Shown: positions 1 to 7,866 of the stretch, one piece after another
Layout: each line of letters starts with the position of its first letter
Position numbering within the stretch: the first letter of the stretch is position 1
Assembly (NCBI RefSeq): GCF_001712755.1
Contig: NZ_MDKC01000037.1
Coordinates: 62,001-126,000 of the forward strand
DNA length: 64,000 bases
Origin: Gottfriedia luciferensis
GTDB taxonomy: Bacteria; Bacillota; Bacilli; Bacillales; Bacillaceae_G
Direction: 5' to 3'
Program-made: the position numbers and the translations under genes
Notes under the pieces: model-generated
What the model was told of the DNA's origin: nothing
The model's database searches: none
What the model saw: only the letters and a program-made list of their open reading frames with translations

Positions 1-1
1 A

Positions 2-2338
2 ATCAAAGATAATAAAACGGTTGGGATTATTAGTGAAGATATACAAACTGGAATAACAGAAATTGCTGAACCTGTTGGGGTAATTGCAGGTGTCACTCCA
101 ACAACTAATCCTACATCAACAACATTATTTAAAGCAATCATTGCGATTAAAACAAGAAATCCAATAATTTTCGCTTTTCATCCTTCCGCACAAAAATGTA
201 GTAGAGAAGCAGCCAGAATCGTTCGTGATGCGGCAATAAAAGCTGGAGCACCTGAAAACTGTGTACAATGGATTGAAGTCCCTTCAATAGAAGCAACAAA
301 GTGTTTAATGAATCATGAGGGAGTAGCACTTGTTTTAGCTACAGGTGGTGCTGGAATGGTTAAATCGGCCTATAGTACAGGTAAACCTGCTTTAGGGGTT
401 GGACCTGGAAATGTACCATGTTATATCGAGAAATCTGCTGAAATTAAGTGTGCAGTGAATGATCTTATTCTTTCAAAAACATTCGATAATGGAATGATTT
501 GTGCTTCTGAACAAGCAGTTATTGTAGATAAAGAAGTTTATGAAGTAGTAAAAGCAGAGTTAAAAGCAAATAATTGTTATTATGCTACAAAAGAAGATAA
601 AAAGAAATTAGAAAAGCTTGTCATAAATGAAGCTACATGTGCTGTAAATGGTGATATTGTTGGTAAATCAGCATATGAAATTGCAGCGTTAGCCGGTGTA
701 AATGTACCAGTAGATACAAAAATTCTTATCGTTGAATGTCAAAGCGTTGGTGCAAATGAACCTTTAACAAGAGAAAAATTAAGTCCAGTTTTAGCTGCTA
801 TTAAAGTAAATGGAAAAGAAGAAGGGTTTAAACGTTGTGAAGAAATGTTAGAGCTAGGAGGATTAGGCCATTCTGCAGTTATTCATAGTAATAATGAAGA
901 AATTCAAAAAGAATTTGGACTAAGAATGAAAGCATGTCGTGTTATTGCAAATGCTCCTTCAGCACATGGAGGAATTGGGGATTTATATAACGCATTTATT
1001 CCTTCTCTTACATTAGGCTGTGGATCACATGGTAAAAACTCTGTATCGTCTAATGTAACAACTGTACACTTATTAAATATTAAAAAATTAGGAAGAAGAA
1101 ATATGAATATGCAATGGGTCAAACTGCCACCAAAAATTTATTTTGAAAAATATTCAACTCAGTATTTAGAAAAAATGCCTAATATTAAAAAAGCATTTAT
1201 TGTAACAGACGAAGCAATGGTTAAATTAGGTTATGTTGACATAATTAAATATTATCTAGAGAAAAGACAAGAAAATATACAAATTGAAATTTTTTCAGAT
1301 GTAGAACCAGATCCTTCAGATGTTACTGTAATAAAGGGTGCAGATAGAATGAAATCATTTGAGCCGGATACGATTATCGCTTTTGGCGGTGGATCAGCAA
1401 TGGATGCAGCCAAGGGTATGTGGATGTTTTTTGAATACCCAGAAACCACTTTAGACGGGCCTAAACAAAAATTCTTAGATATTCGAAAAAGAGCTTATAA
1501 ATACCCTAAATTAGGACGTAAAGCTCAGTTTGTCGCAATACCAACTACTTCTGGTACTGGTTCAGAGGTTACACCATTTGCTGTAATTACTGATAAAGCT
1601 AACAATATTAAATATCCTTTAGCTGATTATGAATTAACGCCTGATGTTGCAATTATTGACCCTCAGTTCGTATCAACTGTTCCTAAAAGCATTACAGCAG
1701 ATACTGGGATGGATGTATTAACTCATGCAATCGAGGCTTATGTAAGTGTCCTAGCGAATGATTATACAGACGGATTAGCATTACAAGCTATAAAATTAGT
1801 GTTTAAATATTTACCTAGAGCATACAAAGATGGAAACGATTTTGAAGCGCGCGAAAAAATGCATAATGCTTCAGCAATAGCAGGTATGGCATTTGCAAAT
1901 GCGTTCTTAGGAATTAATCACAGTTTAGCGCATAAAATTGGAGCGGAATTCCATATCCCACATGGCAGAGCAAATGCAATTTTAATGCCGCATGTCATAA
2001 GATATAATGCCAAAAAACCAACGAAGTTTACAGCATTTCCTAAATATAAGCATTTCATTGCAGATGAACGATATGCTGAAATAGCTCGTTTCCTAGGCCT
2101 TCCAGCTGCAAATACTGAAGAAGGGGTTGAAAATTTAATTACAGCAGTTATTAAGTTATCTAAGGAATTAAATATAAATATGAGTATCGAAGCACAAGGA
2201 GTTACCGAAAAAGAATTTTTAGAAAAAGTTTCATATTTAGCTGATCGTGCTTTCGAAGATCAATGTACTACTGCAAATCCAAAACTACCTCTAGTAAAAG
2301 AATTAGAAGAAGTTTATTTGAATGCATTCAAAGGATGA
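2..2338 (+). CDS. adhE: Bifunctional acetaldehyde-CoA/alcohol dehydrogenase AdhE (5' end outside window)
   Basis: The frame is open from the first bases, so the gene starts upstream; 778 residues are visible of a family usually near 870. The N-terminal part is a CoA-acylating aldehyde dehydrogenase with its catalytic Cys in FDNGMICASEQ (visible residue about 167). The C-terminal part is an iron-type alcohol dehydrogenase: nucleotide-binding GGGSAMDAAKG, then TTSGTGSEVTPF, GMDVLTHAIEAY and the metal-binding His residues of NHSLAHKIGAEFHIPHGRAN. Family role: fermentative reduction of acetyl-CoA to acetaldehyde and then ethanol, regenerating NAD+ when oxygen is short; members form cytoplasmic spirosomes. 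It is followed at once by a strong terminator and looks monocistronic. The promoter is not in view. Confidence 0.97.
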   Translation: MKDNKTVGIISEDIQTGITEIAEPVGVIAGVTPTTNPTSTTLFKAIIAIKTRNPIIFAFHPSAQKCSREAARIVRDAAIKAGAPENCVQWIEVPSIEATKCLMNHEGVALVLATGGAGMVKSAYSTGKPALGVGPGNVPCYIEKSAEIKCAVNDLILSKTFDNGMICASEQAVIVDKEVYEVVKAELKANNCYYATKEDKKKLEKLVINEATCAVNGDIVGKSAYEIAALAGVNVPVDTKILIVECQSVGANEPLTREKLSPVLAAIKVNGKEEGFKRCEEMLELGGLGHSAVIHSNNEEIQKEFGLRMKACRVIANAPSAHGGIGDLYNAFIPSLTLGCGSHGKNSVSSNVTTVHLLNIKKLGRRNMNMQWVKLPPKIYFEKYSTQYLEKMPNIKKAFIVTDEAMVKLGYVDIIKYYLEKRQENIQIEIFSDVEPDPSDVTVIKGADRMKSFEPDTIIAFGGGSAMDAAKGMWMFFEYPETTLDGPKQKFLDIRKRAYKYPKLGRKAQFVAIPTTSGTGSEVTPFAVITDKANNIKYPLADYELTPDVAIIDPQFVSTVPKSITADTGMDVLTHAIEAYVSVLANDYTDGLALQAIKLVFKYLPRAYKDGNDFEAREKMHNASAIAGMAFANAFLGINHSLAHKIGAEFHIPHGRANAILMPHVIRYNAKKPTKFTAFPKYKHFIADERYAEIARFLGLPAANTEEGVENLITAVIKLSKELNINMSIEAQGVTEKEFLEKVSYLADRAFEDQCTTANPKLPLVKELEEVYLNAFKG

Positions 2339-2354
2339 TAATAAATTTTACATT

Positions 2355-2384
2355 AAGGAGCACCTATATAGGTGCTTCTTTTTT
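2355..2384 (+). terminator. Intrinsic terminator of adhE
   Basis: A near-perfect stem (left arm AAGGAGCACC, right arm GGTGCTTCTT) is followed by a T-run, 16 bases after the adhE stop. Confidence 0.9.
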
Positions 2385-2430
2385 GACGAATTATATTTTG
2401 ATATAATAGTCATATTGAAAGTGGTGATTA

Positions 2431-3342
2431 ATGATGGAGTTAAAGCAACAAAATCCATGGTTTAAGGTAATAATAGGTATTGAACATAAAAATCAAACAG
2501 TAGAGTCATATTTAAAAAATGTGTGGCAGTTTCCAAAGAAGTTATTACATGAATTAAGGATGGCAAAAGGTTGTAAGATTAACGGAGAAATTAAACCTTG
2601 GAATACAATCCTTTTAAGTGGTGACCAAGTTGAAATGCAGTTGTACATAGAAGAAGATTATGGTGTAATTCCACAAGAACAATCTATTGAGATTTGCTAC
2701 GAAGATGAACATTTACTTATTGCTAATAAACCGTTTGGAGTCGACACACATCCGAATGAAAAAGGACAGTTAAATACATTAGCAAATGGGGTAGCATTTC
2801 ATTTTCAAGAAAATGGATTAAAAACAAAAGTACGCCATATACACCGCCTCGATAAAGACACAACAGGTGGAGTGGTATTTGCTAAACATGCATTAAGTAG
2901 TTCAATTCTAGATTCGATGTTAAGTCATCGTAAAATAAAACGTACCTATACAGCTATAGTTGAAGGGAATGTTAAATCACCTAAAGGTACAATAAATGAA
3001 GCGATTGGAAGGGATCGACATCATCCTACCAGAAGAAGGGTATCTCCAAAAGGCGATAAAGCAATTACACATTATAAAAAAATAAGATATATCTCAAAGT
3101 TGAACATAACGATATTAGAATGTCAGTTAGATACTGGCAGAACACATCAAATCCGAGTCCATTTAAGTTTTTTAGGTCATCCATTAATTGGAGATCTATT
3201 GTATGGTGGGAAACAAAAATTATTGAATCGTCAAGGATTACACGCTAGTAATGTACAATTTACGCATCCTTTTACAAAAGAAAATTTATCGATTGATATC
3301 TCATACCCAGCCGACATAAAACAAATACTTAACGAAAAGTGA
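2431..3342 (+). CDS. RluA-family 23S rRNA/tRNA pseudouridine synthase
   Basis: About 303 residues. The first 80 or so resemble an S4-like RNA-binding segment. The catalytic domain has the RluA signature HRLDKDTTGG, whose Asp is the family's catalytic residue, followed by the RTHQIRVHL motif. Family role: isomerises specific uridines in structured RNA. The length is like the B. subtilis paralogues YhcT and YjbO; the sequence alone does not say which site is modified. The start has two ATG codons in a row after AAAGTGGTGA; the second (2434) gives the better ribosome-binding spacing. The stop lies one base before the first possible ATG of cutC, so the two are probably cotranscribed. Confidence 0.92.
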   Translation: MMELKQQNPWFKVIIGIEHKNQTVESYLKNVWQFPKKLLHELRMAKGCKINGEIKPWNTILLSGDQVEMQLYIEEDYGVIPQEQSIEICYEDEHLLIANKPFGVDTHPNEKGQLNTLANGVAFHFQENGLKTKVRHIHRLDKDTTGGVVFAKHALSSSILDSMLSHRKIKRTYTAIVEGNVKSPKGTINEAIGRDRHHPTRRRVSPKGDKAITHYKKIRYISKLNITILECQLDTGRTHQIRVHLSFLGHPLIGDLLYGGKQKLLNRQGLHASNVQFTHPFTKENLSIDISYPADIKQILNEK

Positions 3343-3352
3343 GATGAATGAA

Positions 3353-4051
3353 ATGTTATTAGAAGTCATTGCCACAACCGTAAAAGATGCATTAGATGCA
3401 GAAAGGTTTGGGGCAAATCGCATCGAATTAGTTACTGGAATAAAAGAGGGAGGATTGACACCAAGCTATGCGACAATTAAACAAGTTGTTCAAAGTGTCT
3501 CAATTCCAGTACATGTAATGATTCGACCACATAGTCGTTCATTTTTATATGATAAATATGATCAAGAAGTAATCTTAAGTGATATTGATGTATGTAATGA
3601 GATCGGAGCAGCTGGTATTGTTTTTGGAGCCTTGACAAAAGAGAATACAATTGATGAAGAGCTTTTAAAAAAAGTAACAGCTCGTGTAAAAAATATGAAC
3701 TTTACATTTCATAGAGCAATAGATGAATCAAATGATCTGTTATCAGCTATTGATACATTGAAACAATACCCTGAGATTACACATGTATTAACATCAGGCG
3801 GTGTTGCTAGTGCTATTGATGGGAAAGAAACAATAAAAAGTATGATCGAACTGACAAATAAATCGAATATAAAAATTTTAGCAGGAAGCGGATTATCTAT
3901 TGAAAATGTATCAGATTTCATTGAATTTACGAATGTAGAAGAAATACATTTCGGTTCTGGGGTTCGGAAAAATAACGCTGCAATTGAAGAAATTGATTCT
4001 TCTTTAATGGAAAGTTTGCGAAGTAGGTTAGTACGAGGATCAATCAAATAA
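3353..4051 (+). CDS. cutC: CutC family protein
   Basis: A TIM-barrel protein of 232 residues with typical CutC segments: LEVIATTVKDALDAE at the N terminus, RIELVTGIKEGGLTPSY, VHVMIRPHSRSF, FHRAIDE, LTSGGVASAIDG and EIHFGSGVR. The family was named for copper homeostasis, but its biochemical role is not settled. I chose the ATG at 3353, since AAGTGAG lies 9 bases upstream; the in-frame ATG at 3344 would have no spacing to that site. The gene follows the pseudouridine synthase directly and has no clear terminator on its own strand before the convergent CAP gene. Confidence 0.9.
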   Translation: MLLEVIATTVKDALDAERFGANRIELVTGIKEGGLTPSYATIKQVVQSVSIPVHVMIRPHSRSFLYDKYDQEVILSDIDVCNEIGAAGIVFGALTKENTIDEELLKKVTARVKNMNFTFHRAIDESNDLLSAIDTLKQYPEITHVLTSGGVASAIDGKETIKSMIELTNKSNIKILAGSGLSIENVSDFIEFTNVEEIHFGSGVRKNNAAIEEIDSSLMESLRSRLVRGSIK

Positions 4052-4083
4052 TCTTTGAATAGATCAAAATTATTTTCACATAA

Positions 4084-4113
4084 TAAAAAAGTAGTCCGCA
4101 AAAACGGACTACT
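4084..4113 (-). terminator. Intrinsic terminator of the CAP-domain gene
   Basis: A 9-bp stem (AGTAGTCCG/CGGACTACT). Read on the minus strand it is followed by TTTTTTA. It lies about 30 bases past the stop of the secreted CAP protein and could also slow cutC transcripts, although no T-run follows on the plus strand. Confidence 0.85.
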
Positions 4114-4143
4114 TAGAATACAGCTTTATTCAAATGTTATTTA

Positions 4144-5007
4144 TTATTTACCGATAAATTGTTGAGTCCAAGCATTTGATCTTGAATCATAACCAACACC
4201 AATTTGAGTTAAGTTAGGATTTAAGATATTTGCACGGTGACCAGCACTATTCATCCAAGCAGTAACTACTTCTTCAGGTGTTTTTTGACCTTTAGCAATG
4301 TTTTCTGCTGCATAGCTATAAGTGATTCCGAATTGTTTCATCATATCAAATGGTGATCCATAAGTCGGTGAAGTGTGATCAAAGTAATTTTTGTCAGTCA
4401 TATCTTGTGATTTTAAACGTGCTGTTTTAGATAATGTTGCATTAACAGTAAACGGTTTTAAACCAGCTTTTGTACGCTCAGCATTTGTTAAATCAACTAC
4501 TTTAGATTCATAAGCTGATAATGATGCTGTGTTTGATGGTGTTGATGGTGTTGATGGTGTTGATGGTGTTGAAGTTGCTGGTTTTGATGGTGTTGATGGT
4601 GTTGATGTTGACGGCGTTGTTGGTTTAGATGGTGTAGTTGGTACCGTCGGTTTTGTTGTTGGTGTTTCAGGTTTAGCCGGCGTTGTTGGAGCTGATGGTT
4701 GTGTAGTTCCTGAGTTAGCTGGCTTAGATGCTTGTCCTAATTGTTGCTTAATAGCATCTTGTAGTTTAGTCATATCAATACCATTGCTGTTTAATAATTT
4801 ACTTAAATCGATTTTAATAGTACCATTTGAAGTTTCTAAGTTTGGTAGATTAAAATAATTATATAAAGAGTTTAAATTATTTAAGTTGATATGTTGTGTA
4901 TATGATTTAGTAGTATCCTTTGTAATAGTCGCTGCGTTTACGGCACCTACAGGAGCACCCACTAGTAGAGTAGCAGCCACAGTTGATAAAGTTACGATTT
5001 TTTTCAT
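4144..5007 (-). CDS. Secreted CAP (SCP/PR1) domain protein, YkwD-like
   Basis: 287 residues. A Sec signal peptide (MKKIVTLSTVAATLLVGAPV, cleavage near VNAA) is followed by a linker of about 60 residues rich in Thr, Pro and Ser (repeats of TPSTPS type). The CAP domain spans roughly residues 165-287, with VDLTNAERTKAGLKPF, DHTSPTYGSPFDMM, AAENIA and the conserved NSAGHRANILNPN. It is probably exported and wall-associated. YkwD-type CAP proteins are common in spore formers but their function is not established. A good site (GGAGGAAG) precedes the ATG. The linker is coded by a 9-bp tandem repeat that may vary in copy number between strains. Confidence 0.93.
   Translation of the reverse strand: MKKIVTLSTVAATLLVGAPVGAVNAATITKDTTKSYTQHINLNNLNSLYNYFNLPNLETSNGTIKIDLSKLLNSNGIDMTKLQDAIKQQLGQASKPANSGTTQPSAPTTPAKPETPTTKPTVPTTPSKPTTPSTSTPSTPSKPATSTPSTPSTPSTPSNTASLSAYESKVVDLTNAERTKAGLKPFTVNATLSKTARLKSQDMTDKNYFDHTSPTYGSPFDMMKQFGITYSYAAENIAKGQKTPEEVVTAWMNSAGHRANILNPNLTQIGVGYDSRSNAWTQQFIGK
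4529..4640. repeat. 9-bp tandem repeat coding the Thr/Pro/Ser linker of the CAP protein
   Basis: On the plus strand a TTGATGGTG unit is repeated almost exactly about four times, interrupted by a diverged stretch, then repeated again with more drift. The unit is a multiple of three, so copy changes would lengthen or shorten the linker without frameshift. Confidence 0.85.
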
Positions 5008-5353
5008 GTTCTTCTTCCTCCATTTGTTTGGTTATTGTCTCGCTGTACAAGTAATACTTTAGCATGAAAACGCATGACATAATTATGGGAAATAATGGGG
5101 AGGCAAATTTGAGGATTTTTTTGGTAGTACTGTTTTAGTACAGAAATAAAAAAAATCGTTGTTATGACAACTATTTTACTAGAATAATATTAAATAAGTA
5201 TCATAAATTTTTGCTTAAAATTTCCATTAAAAAAGTTTGAAGTTAAGAAAACGTCCTATTCTCACGTTATAATACAGGAAGAAAAATCCAGTTTTGTTGT
5301 TATTCAGTTACGATTGTAATCATTCTGTAAAGAACGTATTGAGGGTGAATAAT

Positions 5354-5620
5354 TTGAAATTATTTATTGATGATACTAGTCCAGTTCTATACAGTTTTAT
5401 ATTGGAAAGTCCTTTGAGGAATGATTAAAAGAATGTATACATCAACAATTTCAACAAATATCCCTAAATTATAAGCTAGGATTTAGAAAAGAAAATTGAA
5501 AAGACCATATAAAGCGAATTATTGTACATACTTAGCGTTTTTTAAATGGGATATGAAAAAAATCATTAATAATAGAAGAGAAAATACAAAACACTAAAAT
5601 TACATAGAGCTATTTATGAA
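5354..5620 (+). pseudogene. Decayed unidentified coding sequence
   Basis: A TTG start with GAGGGTGAAT upstream opens a 24-residue frame (MKLFIDDTSPVLYSFILESP...) that ends at 5428. In another frame, overlapping from about 5396, a protein-like stretch continues: FYIGKSFEE, stop, LKECIHQQFQQISLNYK, GFRKEN, stop, KDHIKRIIVHT. Both internal stops are TGA where a TGG Trp codon would fit well. This looks like a gene broken by at least one frameshift and point mutations. I do not recognise the family. The intact 24-residue frame might instead be a real small peptide. Between 5008 and 5354 I see only AT-rich sequence, with a TATAAT-like box near 5265. Confidence 0.35.
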
Positions 5621-5623
5621 TAA

Positions 5624-5652
5624 AAGGGGACCTAATTAAATTAGTGTCCTTT
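5624..5652. terminator. Distal duplicate of the terminator hairpin at 6175-6204
   Basis: An imperfect hairpin sharing TAATTAA and TTAGTGTCCTTT with the terminator on the other side of the repeat element. No intact gene ends here on either strand, so it is best explained as the far copy of a duplicated terminator. Confidence 0.7.
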
Positions 5653-6174
5653 CAGAGTGTTGAAATATAAAATGGTCAATAGAGAAAACGGACATTAAAT
5701 GAACATTTATTAATGATGAAATGATAATTTTTGGTTGAGCTATCTATTAATGGTTTTAAATTTTAATATGATTGAGCAATTTTATGATACCAATAACACT
5801 AGTAAGTTTTTTTATAAGGTAAGAAATATTATATGCTAATTTTTTGAAAAATAAATTCAGTTGATTAGCTTATTAATTAATGTTCGATCTTAATTGACCT
5901 ACAAATTAATAAACAACTGATAGGATACGCTTAATAAAGGCTATTTGATTAGTTTTTATTGCAGACTTCTTATTGATGAATAAGTTGATTGGAACGAAAG
6001 GGGTGCTCGACTCCTATGGGATAAGCGGGAAGGCTGAGACCCCGCAGGCTCGCCGAGGAGGCTAAAGAATCTCGCCCCATGGAAAGCGAGCATCCTGTAG
6101 TGGAAATCAACATCACTCTACTCCTTTATGAAAATTTGGTAAGTTAATTGACAAGGTTGTTTTTCAACAACGTG
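5653..6174 (-). repeat. Terminator-associated repeat element, copy A (522 bp)
   Basis: Read on the minus strand it starts CACGTTGTTGAAAAACAACC and ends in TTTCAACACTCTG; the two ends are imperfect inverted repeats (CACGTTGTTGAAAAA against CAGAGTGTTGAAATA, 11 of 15). The GC-rich core is at 5984-6111. The outer arm from 5653 to about 5983 aligns along its length with the arms of copies D and E, for example through AATCAAATAGCCTTTA, AGGTCAATTA and CCGTTTTCTCTATTGACCA. No plausible reading frame is present, so it is non-autonomous. It is bounded on both sides by copies of one terminator hairpin. Confidence 0.85.
5984..6111 (-). repeat. GC-rich core of element copy A
   Basis: A 128-bp imperfect palindrome bounded by GTTGATT and AATCAAC, containing GATGCTCG or GTGCTCG near both ends, CCTATGGG/CCATGGGG and GACCCCGCAGG. 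It is far richer in G and C than its surroundings and could fold into one long branched hairpin as RNA or a cruciform as DNA. Similar cores lie at 18130, 18643, 23039 and 35113. Confidence 0.9.
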
Positions 6175-6204
6175 AAAGGACGCTAATTAAAATTAGTGTC
6201 CTTT
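6175..6204 (-). terminator. Terminator of the NAD-binding reductase gene
   Basis: A 14-bp stem (arms AAAGGACGCTAATT and AATTAGTGTCCTTT) lies 44 bases past the stop of the minus-strand reductase gene. The far end of element A carries a second, slightly diverged copy. Confidence 0.85.
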
Positions 6205-6247
6205 AAACTTTTCCTATATATATAGAAGCGAAATTACATAATCCGGT

Positions 6248-7345
6248 TTACCTAATTAATACATGCTTCTCGATCAATGACTTATGCACTTTATAATAAT
6301 TTGTAATAACAGGAAGTATATCTTTAAAGTCCGGACATTTAATATTTGTATTTTGTAGATCAGTTAAAGTATTAATACAATCATACTCCGATTTACAATT
6401 AAAATAAGATAAAACTTCTTTTTCTACTTTTAGTAAACGTCTAATGAATGGGATTGAAAGGAGAGGACTAATAAATTTAATTGGAATTATGCCTACGGTA
6501 GTTTTGTTTAAATAATAGGAAAGAAAATCTTTATAAACATCTTGTACAGGGTAAGGAGAGGGATCTGTAATTTGATAAGTTTTGTTAACTCCGATTTCTG
6601 CATGACTTAAAAAGTAAACAGCATTAATTAAATAATCAATGGGAATGAAATTGCAATAAGCATTGTTCTTACCTATTTGAGGGATAGGTAAATAGCGAAG
6701 TTTTGTAAAGAAATTTAAAATGAAATATGGTCCATCAAATTTACTTGTCTCACCAGTTTCTGAATGACCAACTACAATTCCAGGTCTTATAATGGTGATT
6801 GGAAGTTGTGTTTTTAGTTTCTCAACTTCTATTTCAGCATAATACTTCGTTTCTTCATAAAAGTTTTTAAATGTTTGTGCCATTTCTAATTCATGTTCAT
6901 AAATTCTTCCTTCACGAGTTCCTGAGACATAGCTAGTACTAAAATAGGTGTAACGCTTCAAAGATTTTAGTTTAAGTGCAAATTCATTTACGTTTATTGT
7001 TCCTTTCACATTTACTTCATATGCAATTTTTTTAGGGACTGCAAGGTCATAAATGGCAGCCAAATGAAATAAGTCAGTTAGATCATTAATAAGGACATTA
7101 AGATTTTTTAGGCTGAGCCCAAAGTTTTTCTTGGTAATATCTCCACATAAAAGTTCTATCTTTAAAAGAGAATAATCCGGATACTTTTGATCTAATGTTA
7201 ATAAAAAGTCTCGGCATTGTTTTTCAGTATTAGGAAGAATGAGTAGATAAATTTTTTGAAAAGACATTTCATTATCTAGAATTTTGAGGAGTAACTGCTT
7301 CGAAATGAATCCGGGAAATCCAGTAATAAAGTATGTTCTTTCCAT
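6248..7345 (-). CDS. NAD(P)-binding SDR-family reductase (thioester-reductase/male-sterility type)
   Basis: 365 residues. The N terminus has the Rossmann motif TGFPGFISKQLL. DLFHLAAIYDLAVPK, the segment NVKGTINVNEFA, an STSYVSG serine and YEETKYYAE (the YxxxK catalytic pair) follow, then IIRPGIVVGHSETG. This pattern is the extended SDR type found in fatty acyl-CoA and thioester reductases (NAD_binding_4). The substrate is unknown. I chose the ATG at 7345 because TAGGTGG lies 5 bases upstream; the GTG at 7354 has no site. It is monocistronic, between a tandem-repeat array upstream and element A downstream. Confidence 0.85.
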   Translation of the reverse strand: MERTYFITGFPGFISKQLLLKILDNEMSFQKIYLLILPNTEKQCRDFLLTLDQKYPDYSLLKIELLCGDITKKNFGLSLKNLNVLINDLTDLFHLAAIYDLAVPKKIAYEVNVKGTINVNEFALKLKSLKRYTYFSTSYVSGTREGRIYEHELEMAQTFKNFYEETKYYAEIEVEKLKTQLPITIIRPGIVVGHSETGETSKFDGPYFILNFFTKLRYLPIPQIGKNNAYCNFIPIDYLINAVYFLSHAEIGVNKTYQITDPSPYPVQDVYKDFLSYYLNKTTVGIIPIKFISPLLSIPFIRRLLKVEKEVLSYFNCKSEYDCINTLTDLQNTNIKCPDFKDILPVITNYYKVHKSLIEKHVLIR

Positions 7346-7478
7346 TCTAGCCACCTACTTTATGTAAAATAAATCCCTTTGTTTATATTATTAAAGAAAT
7401 ATGCATTTAATGTGAAGTTGCTTCTATTATAATAAACATATTTTGATCTTCTCTATTTATGGAGGGTAGAACTCCAGT

Positions 7479-7826
7479 TTTAGGCTATCTAGTTCCTCAT
7501 GAACCGCTTATGGGTAAGTATAATACATGATTTAGATTATTTAGTTACTCATGAACCGCTTATGGGTAAGTATAATACATGATTTAGATTATTTAGTTAC
7601 TCATGAACCGCTTATGAGTAAGTAAAATTCATGATATAGCTCATTTAATTACTCATGAACCCTTTATGAGTAAGTAAGATTCAAGAATTAGCATATAAAG
7701 TTCCTCATGAACCGCTTATGAGGAAGTATAATACATGATATAGCTCATATGGTTCCTTAAGAACCCTTTTGAATAAGTAAGCTTCAAGCATTGATCTATT
7801 TACTAACCCATAAACCCTTCATGAGC
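7479..7826. repeat. Seven-unit 52-bp tandem repeat array
   Basis: TCATGAACC or a close variant recurs with starts at 7497, 7549, 7601, 7653, 7705, 7757 and about 7808, so the period is 52 bp. Each unit carries an inverted repeat (ACTCAT...ATGAGT around GAACCGCTT) followed by AAGTATAATACATGATTTAG or a variant. Units 2 and 3 are almost identical and the outer ones are degraded. The array fills the gap between the nagP terminator and the promoter region of the reductase. It is not coding. Confidence 0.93.
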
Positions 7827-7858
7827 AAAAAAAGCTTGCCCATTATGGACAAGCTTTT
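7827..7858 (-). terminator. Intrinsic terminator of nagP
   Basis: A 9-bp stem, AAAAGCTTG/CAAGCTTTT, begins 9 bases past the nagP stop; on the minus strand it runs into TTTTTTTGC. Confidence 0.88.
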
Positions 7859-7866
7859 AAAATCAA

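Noticed and set aside
4529-4858. Open frame on the plus strand opposite the CAP gene, rich in DGVDGVDG
   Set aside because: It is the antisense of the 9-bp repeat; no ribosome-binding site, and the minus strand codes a clear signal peptide and CAP domain.
5653-6174. Group II intron or insertion sequence at the terminator
   Set aside because: Class C introns do target terminators, but the element has no reverse transcriptase frame, no recognisable intron domain V, and flanking hairpin duplication is not expected for them; no transposase frame is present either.
7479-7826. Possible CRISPR array
   Set aside because: The units are contiguous 52-bp tandem repeats without unique spacers, and no cas genes are near.
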